Source of the DNA: Adenanthera pavonina
Taxonomy: Eukaryota; Streptophyta; Magnoliopsida; Fabales; Fabaceae
Assembly (NCBI GenBank): GCA_026686845.1
Contig: JAIVEN010000015.1
Coordinates: forward strand, 27,137,501 to 27,201,500
Direction of reading: 5' to 3'
Length of the DNA stretch: 64,000 nucleotides
Every line of letters begins with the position of its first letter. The first letter of the stretch is position 1. The position numbers were made by a program, and so were the translations under genes. Shown in pieces: positions 35,831-47,795 of the stretch. Below the pieces are notes generated by a model, which made no database searches, was not told the origin of the DNA, and worked only from the letters and a program-made list of their open reading frames with translations.

Positions 35831-36870
35831 TTTGGGCAACACAAGCTTGATTAGAGCACCTGATTAATCATAATAGAAAACTTTATTAGCACATTTATTT
35901 GCTGTTAAGAACTTAGCAAAACAAACATGGTGCTTATCTCGTGGTCTCAAGACTGTTAGTGGTTATACCTTGCAAAAAAAATATAAAAAAACAACCTCTT
36001 TTTTATTTTCCTTTCAAGCATATTTCCTAAATCTACCCCCTCACACGTTGAACCTAACCAAGACTTACCCATGGCTTATCCAAATATCTCACGGTAGGAA
36101 GAATTGTGTGTTTATACCATGTGAAAACAGACCACAGCATATTGCAAACTTTTGTGACAACGAACGCAGGAACTACACAAAAACAATAGGTAAGCAATCT
36201 ACTTTTGTTGTAATTCCCATTGTGAAAGCAAACCTTAAGGCCTTAAGTAATTTCCTTTTACCATATCACCTCCTTGCCAGCAAATTTACCAAAATTTTCT
36301 TATAGGTTTTCTATAGCTAACAAGTACTTACCTCTAAATTAATAACTCCTAGGAAATGTCACTTCTTGCTTTTTTTTGGTGTAACCAAGCTGCAATCAAG
36401 GCATAATTATTGTCCTCATCAAATCAATGCATCATCACCCTAAGAACGTATTGGCATATATGCTTGAATAAAATTGTAAAGCCCTTTGTAAGGTCCTACT
36501 CTAAGATTCCTTTAGAATAAAAATTGTTGGGTGATCCTTGGCAGAATGAACAAAACACTTAGATCTAAATCCTTAGAAAAACCAAAAGCAAATTTTCAAT
36601 TAATTAAAGATAGCATCAAATTAATAATAGTCCCCTTTAACTTAGCATGACGGTATGACATATCAAACATCAAGATCTTGAATTTCCTAAACTTATAAAT
36701 AGGTCTTCAATAATTTGGAAAATATAAGATTTCTTACACAATGAGTGTATATTTTAATCAAGAGTTAATGCACGAGGTGGTGAGACACTTACAGAGAAGA
36801 AACTAGTTTGTATCCCTCCACCCCCAAACTTGCAGGTGGATCAAGAGATAGGGACTTGTAGAGTGGATGT
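35831..36870. other. Intergenic sequence, nothing assigned
   Basis: No conserved domain, LTR end or RNA gene was recognised. The 111-codon frame at 35,970-36,305 is low complexity and matches nothing I know. Confidence 0.5.
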
Positions 36871-37120
36871 CCCAAACCATTTTGAAGAAGCAGCTCCTTA
36901 GAGCCCCTTAGCAAAGAATGATACCTATGTTATGTCTGCAGTAAAGTAAAAACTTCATTATCAAACGTGGGACCTATGCAAATGGAATGACTTCCAAAAC
37001 CATTTTGAAGTACGTAGTTCCCTGTAGAGCCTACCAAAGAATGATTCTTATGTTATGTCAGCATGTGAAGGAAAATTTCACTATCCAACATGATGTTGTT
37101 TAAGGAAATGGAGCTTCAAG
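36871..37120. repeat. Diverged two-unit tandem repeat, period about 123 bp
   Basis: The segments starting ccattttgaag at 36877 and 37000 both continue through (a/c)caaagaatgat, ttatgttatgtc and ttcactatcaaa/ttcactatccaa. The units are clearly related but strongly diverged, so this duplication is old. Confidence 0.75.
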
Positions 37121-40100
37121 TACAACCCAAGCTTGTGGTGATACGAACTGAATGGAAAGGGATACCAAAAGTTGGGAATATGAATATGTGGGGAAAGTTG
37201 GAGGCTATTAAACTATGGTTTTCTAATTTCTACCTTGAGAGCAAGCTGAATTTTGTTTGGGTAGGTAATGATGAACGACCAATGCCCATTGGATCATGGC
37301 CTACTAAGGAAAAAAACAAAAACAGAAAAAACAAACAAGAAGGAATGGTGGGGATAAGATGGCAAAGAGAAAGGGATGAAGTTTGGAAGAGGTGTATTGA
37401 AAGGGATATATGCAGAGTGTTGGGGGAAGCAAGAATTTTGGCAGCTTTTGGAAGAGACTCTACCTACTCAAAAGCTGGGGGATGCTTGTTTGCATCTAGT
37501 CCTTTAATTCTTTCTTTCTGCTTTGTTTTAGCAATCTTACTATAAGCACTAGCTTGTGCATTCCTATCTCATCTCTATATTTAGAGAGAGAATGAAAGAA
37601 TTAGATTGGAACTTTATCAAATAATATTTTAACTCAGCATTAGACCATCAAATAAGATTATTTACTAACCTTACCGGCCTTCTCATTCCAAACAAACCTT
37701 CATCTGCACCAATCATTACCTTTTCCACTTTTTTATATAAATATCCTGCATTTAGAAGAGACATTACTTCTTATACTAGTAGAAGAAGAAGAAGTTAATT
37801 CAAATTACTCAGATTAAATGATATGATACCTAACATTTAGATGGAGACACAAAGGAATTGTCCAAAAATTATTCATAACTTGGTATGAATTATCTAAAAC
37901 AGGGGATTGCTAATAATGGAAATGGAAATTGCAATAAAAGTTTAAATACCTAAATATGAATCAACTTAAAAATATTTTTTCTCCTGGAAAAACAAGCTTT
38001 ATAAGCGATAGGAAGAGAATTACAAGAGGAAAAGCCAACCTCATTAACTTGGAAATATAGTCAGGAGAATTTTATTATTTCTTTATAAAAGAAAGGGAAA
38101 GAGGATAAGGTTGATGGAACAAAAAGAGAATATATCAAAACTCTAGCCCCCACTCTAGCAAAATATCAAGATTCAAAAGAAAAAGAAAGTGTAGGAGCCA
38201 CAGAGTATAAGAACAATCATAGATCTTTAACATCTCAACAATCAAATATAATCTCTCTTGCATCTATAGAAAACAAGTATCATGGCAATTTCATTTGAAA
38301 AGAATGAATCAAAGTGAATAGCCCCTCACGGGACACGTGTTTACTCTTATCTCTCAAGTGTTTAGGGTATGTGTATCTCTCAAGCTCCACCTATCACAAC
38401 CTCACTACCATGAGCTTGTTTATCTTTTCAATCTCCACTACCTATGTCACATGCAATGCACAAATCAAAAGGACTTTTATTCAAGGTTGTATTGAACAAA
38501 TGTGCAAAGACAAAGCAAGGAAAGATACAAGGAAAGAAAAAAAAGATACCTCACAAATTGGAAAAGCATTAAACAAGCATATATGACAAGGTAATGTGCA
38601 TTTCATTTAGGCTTTTAATTCCTCAACAACCTCTTTTTTATACTTTTCAAGCATATTTTCTGCTCTTTTCTCTTATTTTTTTCTTTCTTTTCTTGCTCTT
38701 GTGTGGTTGAGTGCGTTTTACACACCATTTGAACTACTTTTTCTTCTCTTTTCTCTCTTTTTCCTCTCTTTCCTTTTCTTATAGTATGTAGTTGAGTGCG
38801 TTTTACGCTCTATCTCAACCTTTTTTTATTCATTGTTTTTTTTTTGTTCACATTTTCTTTTTTTTTCCCTCATTTTTTCAACCCAAATTAATGCAACAAA
38901 ACACATTTGTAAGCAAGTATAATGCTCTCCAATTCATAAGGTAGAAAGGGAAGATATTTATTACTTGGCCTTGGCTTACTAAGAGGTTCCAAATTTAGAA
39001 AAGGGCACAAGGCTCAAAGGGTTACACAAAGGATTTATATGCAAGGGTTGGCTATATGGCTAAGTGGAAACAAAGAAATGAGTGCCTTTATCCTCTTCAT
39101 GTATGCATATGCAACTGTAGTCTCAATCAAGAATCAAGACAAGTTCTAGAGTGAAAGTCATAATAGGTGAATACTCATAAGAAAGGAACAATATAAGGCC
39201 CAAATCCTCACATGCTAAAGACTACCCATTGAAATCAAACTCATTGCCACTTTACTTGAATTCAAGAGACAAGATCAACCACTCATGATGTTAAAATGCA
39301 TCCAAACTAAAAATTGCCTTAACTCGTAGCTTCATATGAAAAACAACACACTGAAATTCCGCAAAACCAAAGATTTTGAAAACCAAAATTGAATCCTTTC
39401 CCACACACTTAAATTTAACATTGCCCTCAATGTGAATCAACCAATCAACCAAATATAAACCAAGAAAAATATAAGAGCAAGGAAAAATGAAACAGCCTGA
39501 TAGCATTAAAATCTGCACAAAGATCCCAAGAGCATGCATATTGCACTAGAACGAAAGTGAGCTCTTATTTGGCTAGCCTGCAAAAGCAAAAACAAAAACA
39601 ACAGAAATTCCACAGCTTGTGAACAACTCTAATCTCATATATTTCATAATGAAAAATGTGATAGATACATCAATTTAAAATGAAAGAGCTTGCTAATAAA
39701 AGCATATAGGTGACATTAAAATAGACTAAAGTCAGAGATCTAAAAATGAAAGAAATAAGTAGAACAAAAGCCAATCATATCAGAAATCAGTCACAGTTAC
39801 AATTATTGCTAAATCTACCCTCTCATACTACTCTCAATAGAAAATGCTCATACTCTAATGCAACAAGACACAAATTTATTCCAGTTTCCAAGCTATCTAG
39901 GTAAAGACTATCATAATTATCAACTAGTATGTTTAAACACATGGTTTTACAGTCTGACATTATTTAATATAAGCATATGAATGCACTATAAATAGTTCTA
40001 AGTTGGTAAACCAAGTTTGAAGAAAATTTGTGCAGAAATACCTATTAGGCCATTGATCTGAATCAGACTGGAAAAACTCCTTCATATCTCTGGAGATGAC

Positions 40101-40750
40101 CCCAACAATTTCCCTAGATTCAGAAACTGCTTCAAAGATGAATATCAATGCTCCAAAAAGCATTGAAATTCTCTCCCTCTTGTGTTACCAAGGGCCAGTG
40201 ATAAACTCTAAAAGCACCATGCCCAGTGAAGCTAAAAGCTTTTTTCGTTTACAGGCATAATCAAACCCCTTCTCACGGATTGCAATGCCATGAATTGGAA
40301 TTCCAATGAAACTCACTGATTTCTTGTGACTTCAACTTTTCCTCACCTAAAGACAAAAAACACATTCATTCATTGAAATCACTCACAAGAATTTGAAGTT
40401 TCGGTGCTTTAATTGGTGAGCACCTCATTGTTGTTTTGTTATTTCGCCGCAAAATCAGACAGTGAATATATATTTCAAGAAAAGGTATGATGAACGAAGA
40501 ACATGTGAGGCTGGGCGGAGATACACAAGAAATTGAAGGATAGAAGAGAGAGGGTGAAAGAAGAGATATGGAGAAGGTATACACAAAATCAGAACCCATG
40601 GAAAATAATGAGAAGAATTCGAGGAAGGAGAGATGATGGAGTGGTACACAAAAAGCTGAAGGAATCAGATGGAGGAATGTCTAGAATCGGCTGCATAAGA
40701 CATACCCTTGACCTTGAGAGACGAATCAGAGAAAAAATTTGAAGCCATCA
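37121..40750. other. Intergenic sequence, probable decayed repeats, no supported gene
   Basis: A 151-codon plus-strand frame at 37,090-37,545 starts here; it ends in a hydrophobic stretch but matches no family I know. T/C-rich runs lie at 38,630-38,880. Two similar hairpin-like segments (gttgagtgcgttttac) lie at 38,706 and 38,792. On the minus strand 39,430-39,395 reads aatgttaaatttaagtgtgt followed by gggaaagg, resembling the polypurine-tract neighbourhood of TAT/Athila gypsy elements; this is weak evidence. Confidence 0.4.
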
Positions 40751-40850
40751 CACAGAATAAGGGCCAATAGGACCTATGCATATGTAAAAAAAAAAAAATG
40801 CCGACTGTGTTGTTTGTGAGAGACAACAGCTATTTCCTATTTGCGTGTGT

Positions 40851-40893
40851 AATATATATATATATATACACACATATATATATAAATATACAT
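40851..40893. repeat. (AT)n/(CA)n microsatellite
   Basis: Alternating ta runs interrupted by acacaca and followed by aatatacatac. Simple sequence with no gene nearby. Confidence 0.9.
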
Positions 40894-40899
40894 ACGCAC

Positions 40900-43800
40900 A
40901 ATAGGTGAGGACAACAGTTATATTTTAAACTTTAAATATGACGGTTTTTTTTCCTTAACAATGGCTATATTTTAAATTTCAATCATTATCAGTTTTTAAA
41001 ACTTAATGAATTATGGCTTCGTCTTATAACTATCAAAGAAAATATTGAAGGACAAAAATGAAAATATATATATTTTTATACGGGATAAAAATTATTTTAT
41101 ATTTTTCTAATTTCAATTTTTGATCGGTCCGAAAAGCTTTTTCAATTTTCTTTCAAAAAGTTTTTATTCAGAATTTTTATATTCAATAAGTAAATTTTTC
41201 TAGCTGAACGAGTACATTTTTTGGATATGCTTGAATGAGTACACTTAGTTTCATTAAAATTAAAAAAAAAAAGTACTTATATCATAGTATCTTGCAACTT
41301 CGGGGAACTAGAGATGCTACTATGTACAGTTGCATATCAAAGACATCATATTGGTGTGACTTTTTGATTGTGTGAGATCTCGAGGTTAAGGTTTGCCTAT
41401 CAATGCAATTTTTAATTTTTGTTAAAAGATTGTTTCTAATTAATCACTTCTTGTTCTTGGTAATTATTTACTACTTTTTATTAGTTATTCTTTTTCATGC
41501 TTTGGATATGTATTAATTAATAGAATTGAATTTGACATTGCTATAAAATTATATTTGAACATCATCAAGAGTTTAATTTAATTAACTAAAGTCAAGAATT
41601 AGGATTTAAATTTCACTTCTACTTCCACTTTACACTCCAACTTTCATAATACCAAACAAAGGAAAAGAAACATTTTACATCACAAGTAAGGCTAATGCTA
41701 GGCACGAAAAGAGTTAATAGATTTGAAATTCTTAACTATCAATATTATAATCAATGTTTTTGAAATCAGGAAGTTGAACTGGTTCAATCGTTAGTCAATA
41801 ATGGCTTGTTTAGCAAATTCAAGTCATTTAGGTAGTCGGATCGGATTGAGCTATTTCAAATTAGCTTTTGAGCTGAGAACCAGTATTAAGCCCAGAATCA
41901 GAGCCAATTTTAAAGAGCTGGATGATTTTCTAAACCTTTACTTTTTTGCTCTATTATTTTTCTTTTCTGGAAGAAGGAGGGAAAGGAGACTTGGCCAAAA
42001 ATCAAAGTTTACTAGTGAAGAAAGAAAAATGAAGAGAGAGGATGGGAAAATCTTACTGGAACCAAATCCAACTTCGACCAGAACAAACTTGCAAGGAAAA
42101 TACAAAAATGAGACATAGAAGAAAGGAAAAATGGAGAGTATTGTCTATCATTCTTCATGCTTGCCTTGATAACAATCGTTCTGCTCTGAATCTACTAATA
42201 TCCTCTCATAAGATGGAGAGAAAAAGAAACCTAAATAACGAGTATGAGAGAAAGTAGTGTTTGGGAAATATGTAAATAAAAGGTGTTAAGATTTTGCTCA
42301 TTTTAAAATTTGTAGCTATATACCGATTGGAATTCGATTCTGTTTATCTCCTTTACATGACCCATCTTCTACGCTTTTACTGCGGCTAAACAATATTGTT
42401 TAGTTTTATCCCAAATTTCCAGCAAACATCCACTCTATTCCTCTTCCCTCTTTCTTATTCATCGCCAACATTCCTAAATTCCTAGAACCACAATAGTATT
42501 CTTTTTTCCATTTCTCACTTATTCTTTCGTGGACTTTCTATAATTCTTGTATCCAATCAGTATCTTCGACAAATCACAATCACCAATTCTCTCATTCATT
42601 AATCATTTTTCCTCCATCTTTAAATTGTCTCATTCTTTAATGCCCGTTAACATCACAATCATGCACTAAAAAAAATTAGGAGGCAGTGTTAAATGAACCA
42701 ATGTATGTCATTCAACTGCAATGGAGGTGCAGTTGATGGGAGAAACAGATCGCTTGGAATTTGGACTCTAAATGAAAAGTAAAAAAAGATGTCTCATTTC
42801 CAATGCATCATTGCTGCTCGTCTGCTCCCATCACTCCATCACATTTTCCATTGTTGAGACTTGACCTGTGGCAGAGACGTACAGCCATAGGGATTGATTG
42901 AATAAAAAAAGGAATTACAAAAATCCAATGCGCTAATAGGGAAATAGATACTTATGATAAATTTAAAGATAAATATAGAGGGATAATAATTTTTAACATT
43001 TTAAAATATAAATCTTATTTAGTTAATTATATAAAAATTAAGAAAAATAATTTTATTTATTAAATTTATAATATATATATTATTTTTTAATATTATCCTT
43101 ATTAAAGTTTAAGATAGCATTAATTATAATATCCATTACCTTTCTCCATTTAATTACTTTACTAATAAGGATAAAATTAGTGTATTATTTTTAATAATTT
43201 AGCATATATATTATAATTTGAACTTGTTAACACATTATGAAATTATATTATTGAAGTTTATTTTTAGGTTATCTACCATTTTGATATTTTATTTCTTATA
43301 AACATATCATTATAATATTATTTTTTATTTATCCAATAACATTTTCAATTTAATGTCTGGTCTAAATTTTAAAACATTAATTAGGATTAGAGTTCTCTAC
43401 ATCCTATAATTGCTTTATTTACATTCTATAATTACTTTATTTTTATTTTAAATGTAATGTCATATAAAATATAAAATCTAGTTCACTCTAGGGTGTCCAA
43501 CTAATTGGATAGCTCAATAAATTCAATTCTACCTTGCATACTAAGTTAGTTTGAATATAAAGTCGATTTAGACATCAAGTTGAGATTTAATCTCAATGTA
43601 TATAATTAAATTTTTTGAAAAATAATTTCTAAATATTAATTAATTTTATATGGTTGTTTTTTTAATATATTAGTATAGACTTTATTATTATCATAATTAT
43701 TTTTAAGATTTCAATCATTTTAATTTTATTTAAAATTTTAAATTGATTTCCTAATATTATAGAAAAATACTACATGATTATTTATTATTTATAATTTTAG

Positions 43801-45150
43801 AAAATATTATTTTGGATAAATGTCCTTATATTTTTTAATATATAAAATTAATTTGTTATTTTATTTTTTAAATAATTTTTAAAGATCAAGCCAAACCTAA
43901 TCTCATATTCCATGTTAGCCCAATCCATCCCAATCTCACAAAGATTAGATGTCAAGTTGATTATTAACTCTCATTCTTTATAGACTTCTAATCACCATTC
44001 TAGCTTTGATGTTTAATCAGCACTTCATGTTATGTCAAATATAATTTATTTACACAAATTAAAAACAATCATATCTGGTCATAAAAAAAATCATATCTAA
44101 CTTAGAATTAAAATTTCTTCTAAATTATAACTTCAATAATTATGATATAATTAATATTTGTAACTACAAAATTCTTTCTTAAAGTAATTGCAGGTAGAAA
44201 AGTTATAATATAAAACAACTCTTGATTTTATATGATTAATTCATTGTATCTTAAATAAGAAAAAGATGCTCATATCAATTAAATTATTTTTCTATTAATG
44301 CACTTTCCCCACAAATGTGAATCCATTAATATTTGTTATAAATTTAAATATATTTCTAAATTTGAATAGAAAATTGAAAATATTATTAGTGAGTTAATTT
44401 CATTTAACTTAAACACAATTTATTCAAATAATAAACAATTTATTCAAATAATAAATTGTCAAAAAATTTTAACAAAATATTAAAATTAGGAAAAAGAAAT
44501 TTTGCCCCATTAACCAAAGTTCCTAAGCCCTCTACTTTCCATATTAGTCTTTGAGGTGATATCTTTTATTTCTGTCATTTTGATCCCTGGTTAATTTAAG
44601 AAGATGAGTCTGTTTTATTTTTAGACTTTATTTGGAATAAAAAAAATTGTGGAGGAGAGCATTATGAGAAAAATAAAAAGAAACTTAGATAAAATAATAT
44701 TTAGGTTTTCTCTTATTTTCTTTTCCAATTTTTCTATTTTTTCTATTTTATTTTTATCCAAAGGGAGCTCTAAGGACAATCACTATTTGTTCTTTGCATT
44801 TTTATCTAAAATAATTTAAATTAAATTAAAAATATATTAATTTGATTAAGTCTCGCTTGATCACAGTGAGACTGTTAAGACCCTCACCAATCCAATGACT
44901 AGTTGGATTTTTAGATCATCACATATGAAACACATTTTCCTTAACCAGAGGCTGAAGATGGCAAAAGGGGAAAAAAAAATCAGGTGCTGAAGATCATAAT
45001 TACTTAATGCGGATGGTAATTAAAGCGATCACATGACTACAGACACCGACACATTATTCATTGACGTAGGCCCTGAAACTCCCCTCCCTAACGAGACTGA
45101 GAGGTCCAAACATAGAACTAGCTGGCTAGTGCTCCCACATCAAATATACA
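40900..45150. other. AT-rich intergenic sequence, no supported gene
   Basis: The stretch 42,950-44,500 is extremely AT-rich. The 105-codon frame at 41,801-42,118 is degenerate and matches nothing I know. The segment at 41,750-41,920 carries ggttcaatcg/cggatcggat motifs like those in the dispersed repeat at 47.5 kb. I see no RNA gene or transposon end that I can defend. Confidence 0.55.
42713..42735. other. Perfect 8-bp inverted repeat (hairpin)
   Basis: caactgca and tgcagttg are separated by 7 bp. It is isolated and without evident context. Confidence 0.7.
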
Positions 45151-45158
45151 AAACACAC

Positions 45159-45164
45159 TTTATT
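45159..45164 (-). terminator. Poly(A) signal of the glycine-rich protein gene
   Basis: AATAAA on the minus strand, about 40 bp after the stop codon. Confidence 0.65.
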
Positions 45165-45205
45165 ACTACAATATAAGCAACACATTGCGAGCAAGTGTGG
45201 GTGTC

Positions 45206-46035
45206 TTAATTTTGAGGTTGAGTCTTTGGTTGTGCATCAACAGCTTCACCTGCATAAGAGCAGCATCTTCTGCAGCCTCCTCCATACTGACCACCACAGC
45301 ATCCATAGCGGCAATATCCTCCTCGAAGGCCACCACCATAGCCACCATGGCCTGGGTAACCACCTCCATAGCCACCATGGCCGGGATAGCCACCGCCATA
45401 GCCACCGCGGCCGGGGTGACCGCCACCATTGTAGCCGCCTCCTGGATAACCTCCATGACCATATTTGGCATCTTCCAACTCTCCATGTTCCTTTGTCTCC
45501 ACGTCACCTACAAATATATAAAACAAAGAAACGCCATATGGTTAGAAATTAATACTATGATGTTTGTAGATTTCTTACTGAATATACACAAAATCTTTGG
45601 AAACCCGACGTGTTCTATGAAGCCAGGAGGTATTTCATGTAGTTAAACATGTAAAAATTGTAAAATAAATTATATATTTCTATTTTATAAGCATGCTTCA
45701 TATGGCTAAATATTGGGACATGACGTGTGGATATCCTGTATCTTCTCCAATGTTCAATTATTACATTAAATTAACAACTTGAGTGCTTGTTTGATTGATA
45801 CCAAACATGATAAAAAGGTGTTAAACAAATATATAAAAGCATATATAATATAAACTTGCACACTTGAAATTTATTTATAAAAAAGTACTGTAGAGAATCG
45901 CGAGTCATGTTAAAAGGGCTCCAACTTACCATGGTTAGGAGAAGACTTGGCCATGTCCCTAGCTGTTACCTCGGAGGAGATGAGGAGTACAACAGCAAAG
46001 AGAGCAATGAGAAAAAAGGACGACTTGGAAGCCAT
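45206..46035 (-). CDS. Secreted glycine-rich protein with C-terminal Cys-rich domain (GRP, class II type), two exons
   Basis: Exon 1 is 46035-45930 and exon 2 is 45507-45206. The 422-bp intron (45929-45508) has GTAAGT and TTTGTAG borders. The product has 135 residues: a signal peptide 1-25 (MASKSSFFLIAL ... EVTA), a short charged linker, a Gly/Tyr/Pro/His-rich region 52-99 with three exact-length decapeptide repeats of the PGHGGYGGGY type (67-96), and a Cys-rich end 101-135 with six Cys and the family signature CCSYAGEAVDAQP. This architecture is that of plant class II GRPs such as Arabidopsis GRP3, whose Cys-rich domain is reported to bind the wall-associated kinase WAK1. Secretion to the cell wall is expected; a signalling or stress role is inference. 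The gene is intact, much richer in GC than its surroundings, and the only convincing host gene here. Confidence 0.94.
45326..45415 (-). repeat. Coding minisatellite, three 30-bp units
   Basis: It encodes residues 67-96 of the glycine-rich protein as three decapeptides (PGRGGYGGGY, PGHGGYGGGY, PGHGGYGGGL). Differences between units are mostly at third codon positions, as expected under selection on the protein. Confidence 0.9.
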
Positions 46036-46098
46036 TTGATGAGTTTTGTGGAAGAAAGGATAAGAGATGGTGTTTGTAAAGAGTACTATCTGTGTAAT

Positions 46099-46108
46099 CT
46101 ATATATAG
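46099..46108 (-). promoter_or_regulatory. TATA box of the glycine-rich protein gene
   Basis: CTATATATAG reads the same on both strands and lies 64 bp upstream of the ATG, leaving room for a short 5' UTR. A ccaat element lies next to it at 46116-46120 (plus orientation). Confidence 0.75.
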
Positions 46109-46218
46109 TCCCGAGCCAATGAGAGAAGGGCCTACATGTAGCTGGTGGTTTGGGAAATAGCTTTTGCATTAATTGTTATCTGAGTTCCTTTTTACAGTTC
46201 CAACTTGATCTTATCGAA

Positions 46219-46445
46219 GATATATAGGACCTTTTGTCTTGATCCTAAATATATTTATTATGCATTTCCAAAAAAATGCCCCTATTTAATGTATTCAAAG
46301 AGAAAAAGAGAGAGATTAAATAATAGTAGTTTTGGAAAAAGGTTGAAATTTTTGGAGAAATCGAGGTAGTTAATTAGTTTTAACTCCCTTTCTTAATTCG
46401 CGCGATTCGATTAAAATGGTCTTATATATAGGACCAGAGGGAGTA
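46219..46445 (+). mobile_element. Stowaway-like MITE (copy A), left end truncated
   Basis: Matches copies B (inverted) and C at 58.5 and 59.1 kb through aaaatgcccctatttaatgt and gaggtagttaattagtttta to cttatatataggacc and the terminal gagggagta. Compared with C it lacks the outer left end and about 30 bp more. It lies 110-340 bp upstream of the TATA box of the glycine-rich protein gene. Confidence 0.85.
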
Positions 46446-47525
46446 TTTCTTTCCTATTTTGGGTGATAATGAAAGCATTAATTAGAGGCTATGCAATTCA
46501 AAAGGAATCAGATTTTGTATCAAACAGCTTAGTTGGAAATCGGATGGCTTTCTCAAAATATTTATTCCTAATTAAATTTGGCAAATGCTTTATCATTTTT
46601 TCTACAGAAAGAGACTCGGTGTTTTTTAAACAAGATTTTGGGTTCACACTTATTTATGAATAGATGAAATTATGTTAGAAGATCCTCTCTAGCCCAAGGT
46701 GGCTCAAATTAAATTATTCAATATAATATTAAATATCAGATGATTCTCACACAAACAAACAAAAAATAAGGAAAATATTATTTTGAGATCAAGATAATTA
46801 ATTAATTACAAAATAAGACATATTATTACTCATTTTCCCAATTTTACTACTCAGTATTCAGTATTTCAGATTTTAATATATTTTTTAGCTAAAATCTTTC
46901 TTTGTAATTAAATTCATTCTATTGGTTTTTATAAGTAATTCCCCCCAAAAATATGTCAGATATATAACTTCGTTGTTAAGTATAGATTGCCTTCCCCTTT
47001 ATTAAATCAGTATAAATAAGGTTTACCAAAAAAAAATATAAAAAAATTTACAAAGTAAATTAAAAAAAAAAGCATTTTAACTAAAATTCCCTCAAATTGT
47101 TAATCATGAAATGTCTTTTTTTTTTTTTTTGGGTTTCACAATGCAATAGAATATCTAACAATACTTACTTTCAAGAATAATTTTTTCTATAATAAACAAT
47201 ATCACAAGGATATAAAAAAATAAGAAAAAAATCAATGTTTATAAATTTTGACATAACAACAAATAAATTTGAAGTAAAACACACAAAAATTAAATTTATT
47301 TCGGTAATTAATTCATATTTTACCATTTACAAAAGGTTGAATTTATCCGATTAATTTGTTACACACCAATTTATTATAAGACATTTAGCTTTAATTCCTA
47401 AACATGTAAAATATTCTAATTTCTTTAGTTTCTTAAGAGATATTGAAGCCAGATTTCCTAAGCTTATAGATGAAGATATTTGGAGGCTTCCTATTTGATA
47501 AACACATTTAAAAGTGTATAAATCA
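46446..47525. other. AT-rich intergenic sequence, nothing recognised
   Basis: Poly(A)/poly(T) runs and no meaningful open frame. The 66-codon frame at 46,463 matches nothing I know. Confidence 0.55.
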
Positions 47526-47795
47526 TAGTATTAAAAATTGAGCCAACCTAGTCAGTTCGACCAGTTGGATTAGGAACAGGTGTCAAATCCAATACAGACA
47601 AAGAGGAGGATCGACCAGTCTTGGAACAGGAGAGAACTAGTTGAAAATCGATCATGAACCAATAAAGAACTAGTTGAACCGATCAGATTATTTATTTATT
47701 TTTTATTTTTTATTTTTTTTATTTTAAGATAAAATAGTATTATTTTTGTATAAATTTTTTCTATATTATAATATTGTATAAGCATTGGTATGATA

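Noticed and set aside
37090..37545. 151-codon plus-strand open frame
   Set aside because: No recognisable domain, no promoter or splice context, starts inside a diverged tandem repeat. Kept only as a note in the intergenic entry.
41801..42118. 105-codon plus-strand open frame
   Set aside because: Its start overlaps a dispersed-repeat-like segment (ggttcaatcg...cggatcggat) and the rest is low-complexity Lys/Arg/Glu.
45166..45507. Alternative minus-strand frame over the GRP exon
   Set aside because: Met/Val/Ala repeats are the frame-shifted reading of the same minisatellite; the GRP frame has the signal peptide, splice sites and Cys signature.
45185..45646. 153-codon plus-strand open frame
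   Set aside because: Antisense shadow of the Gly-rich exon; the Ala/Thr/Ile strings come from the reversed Gly codons.
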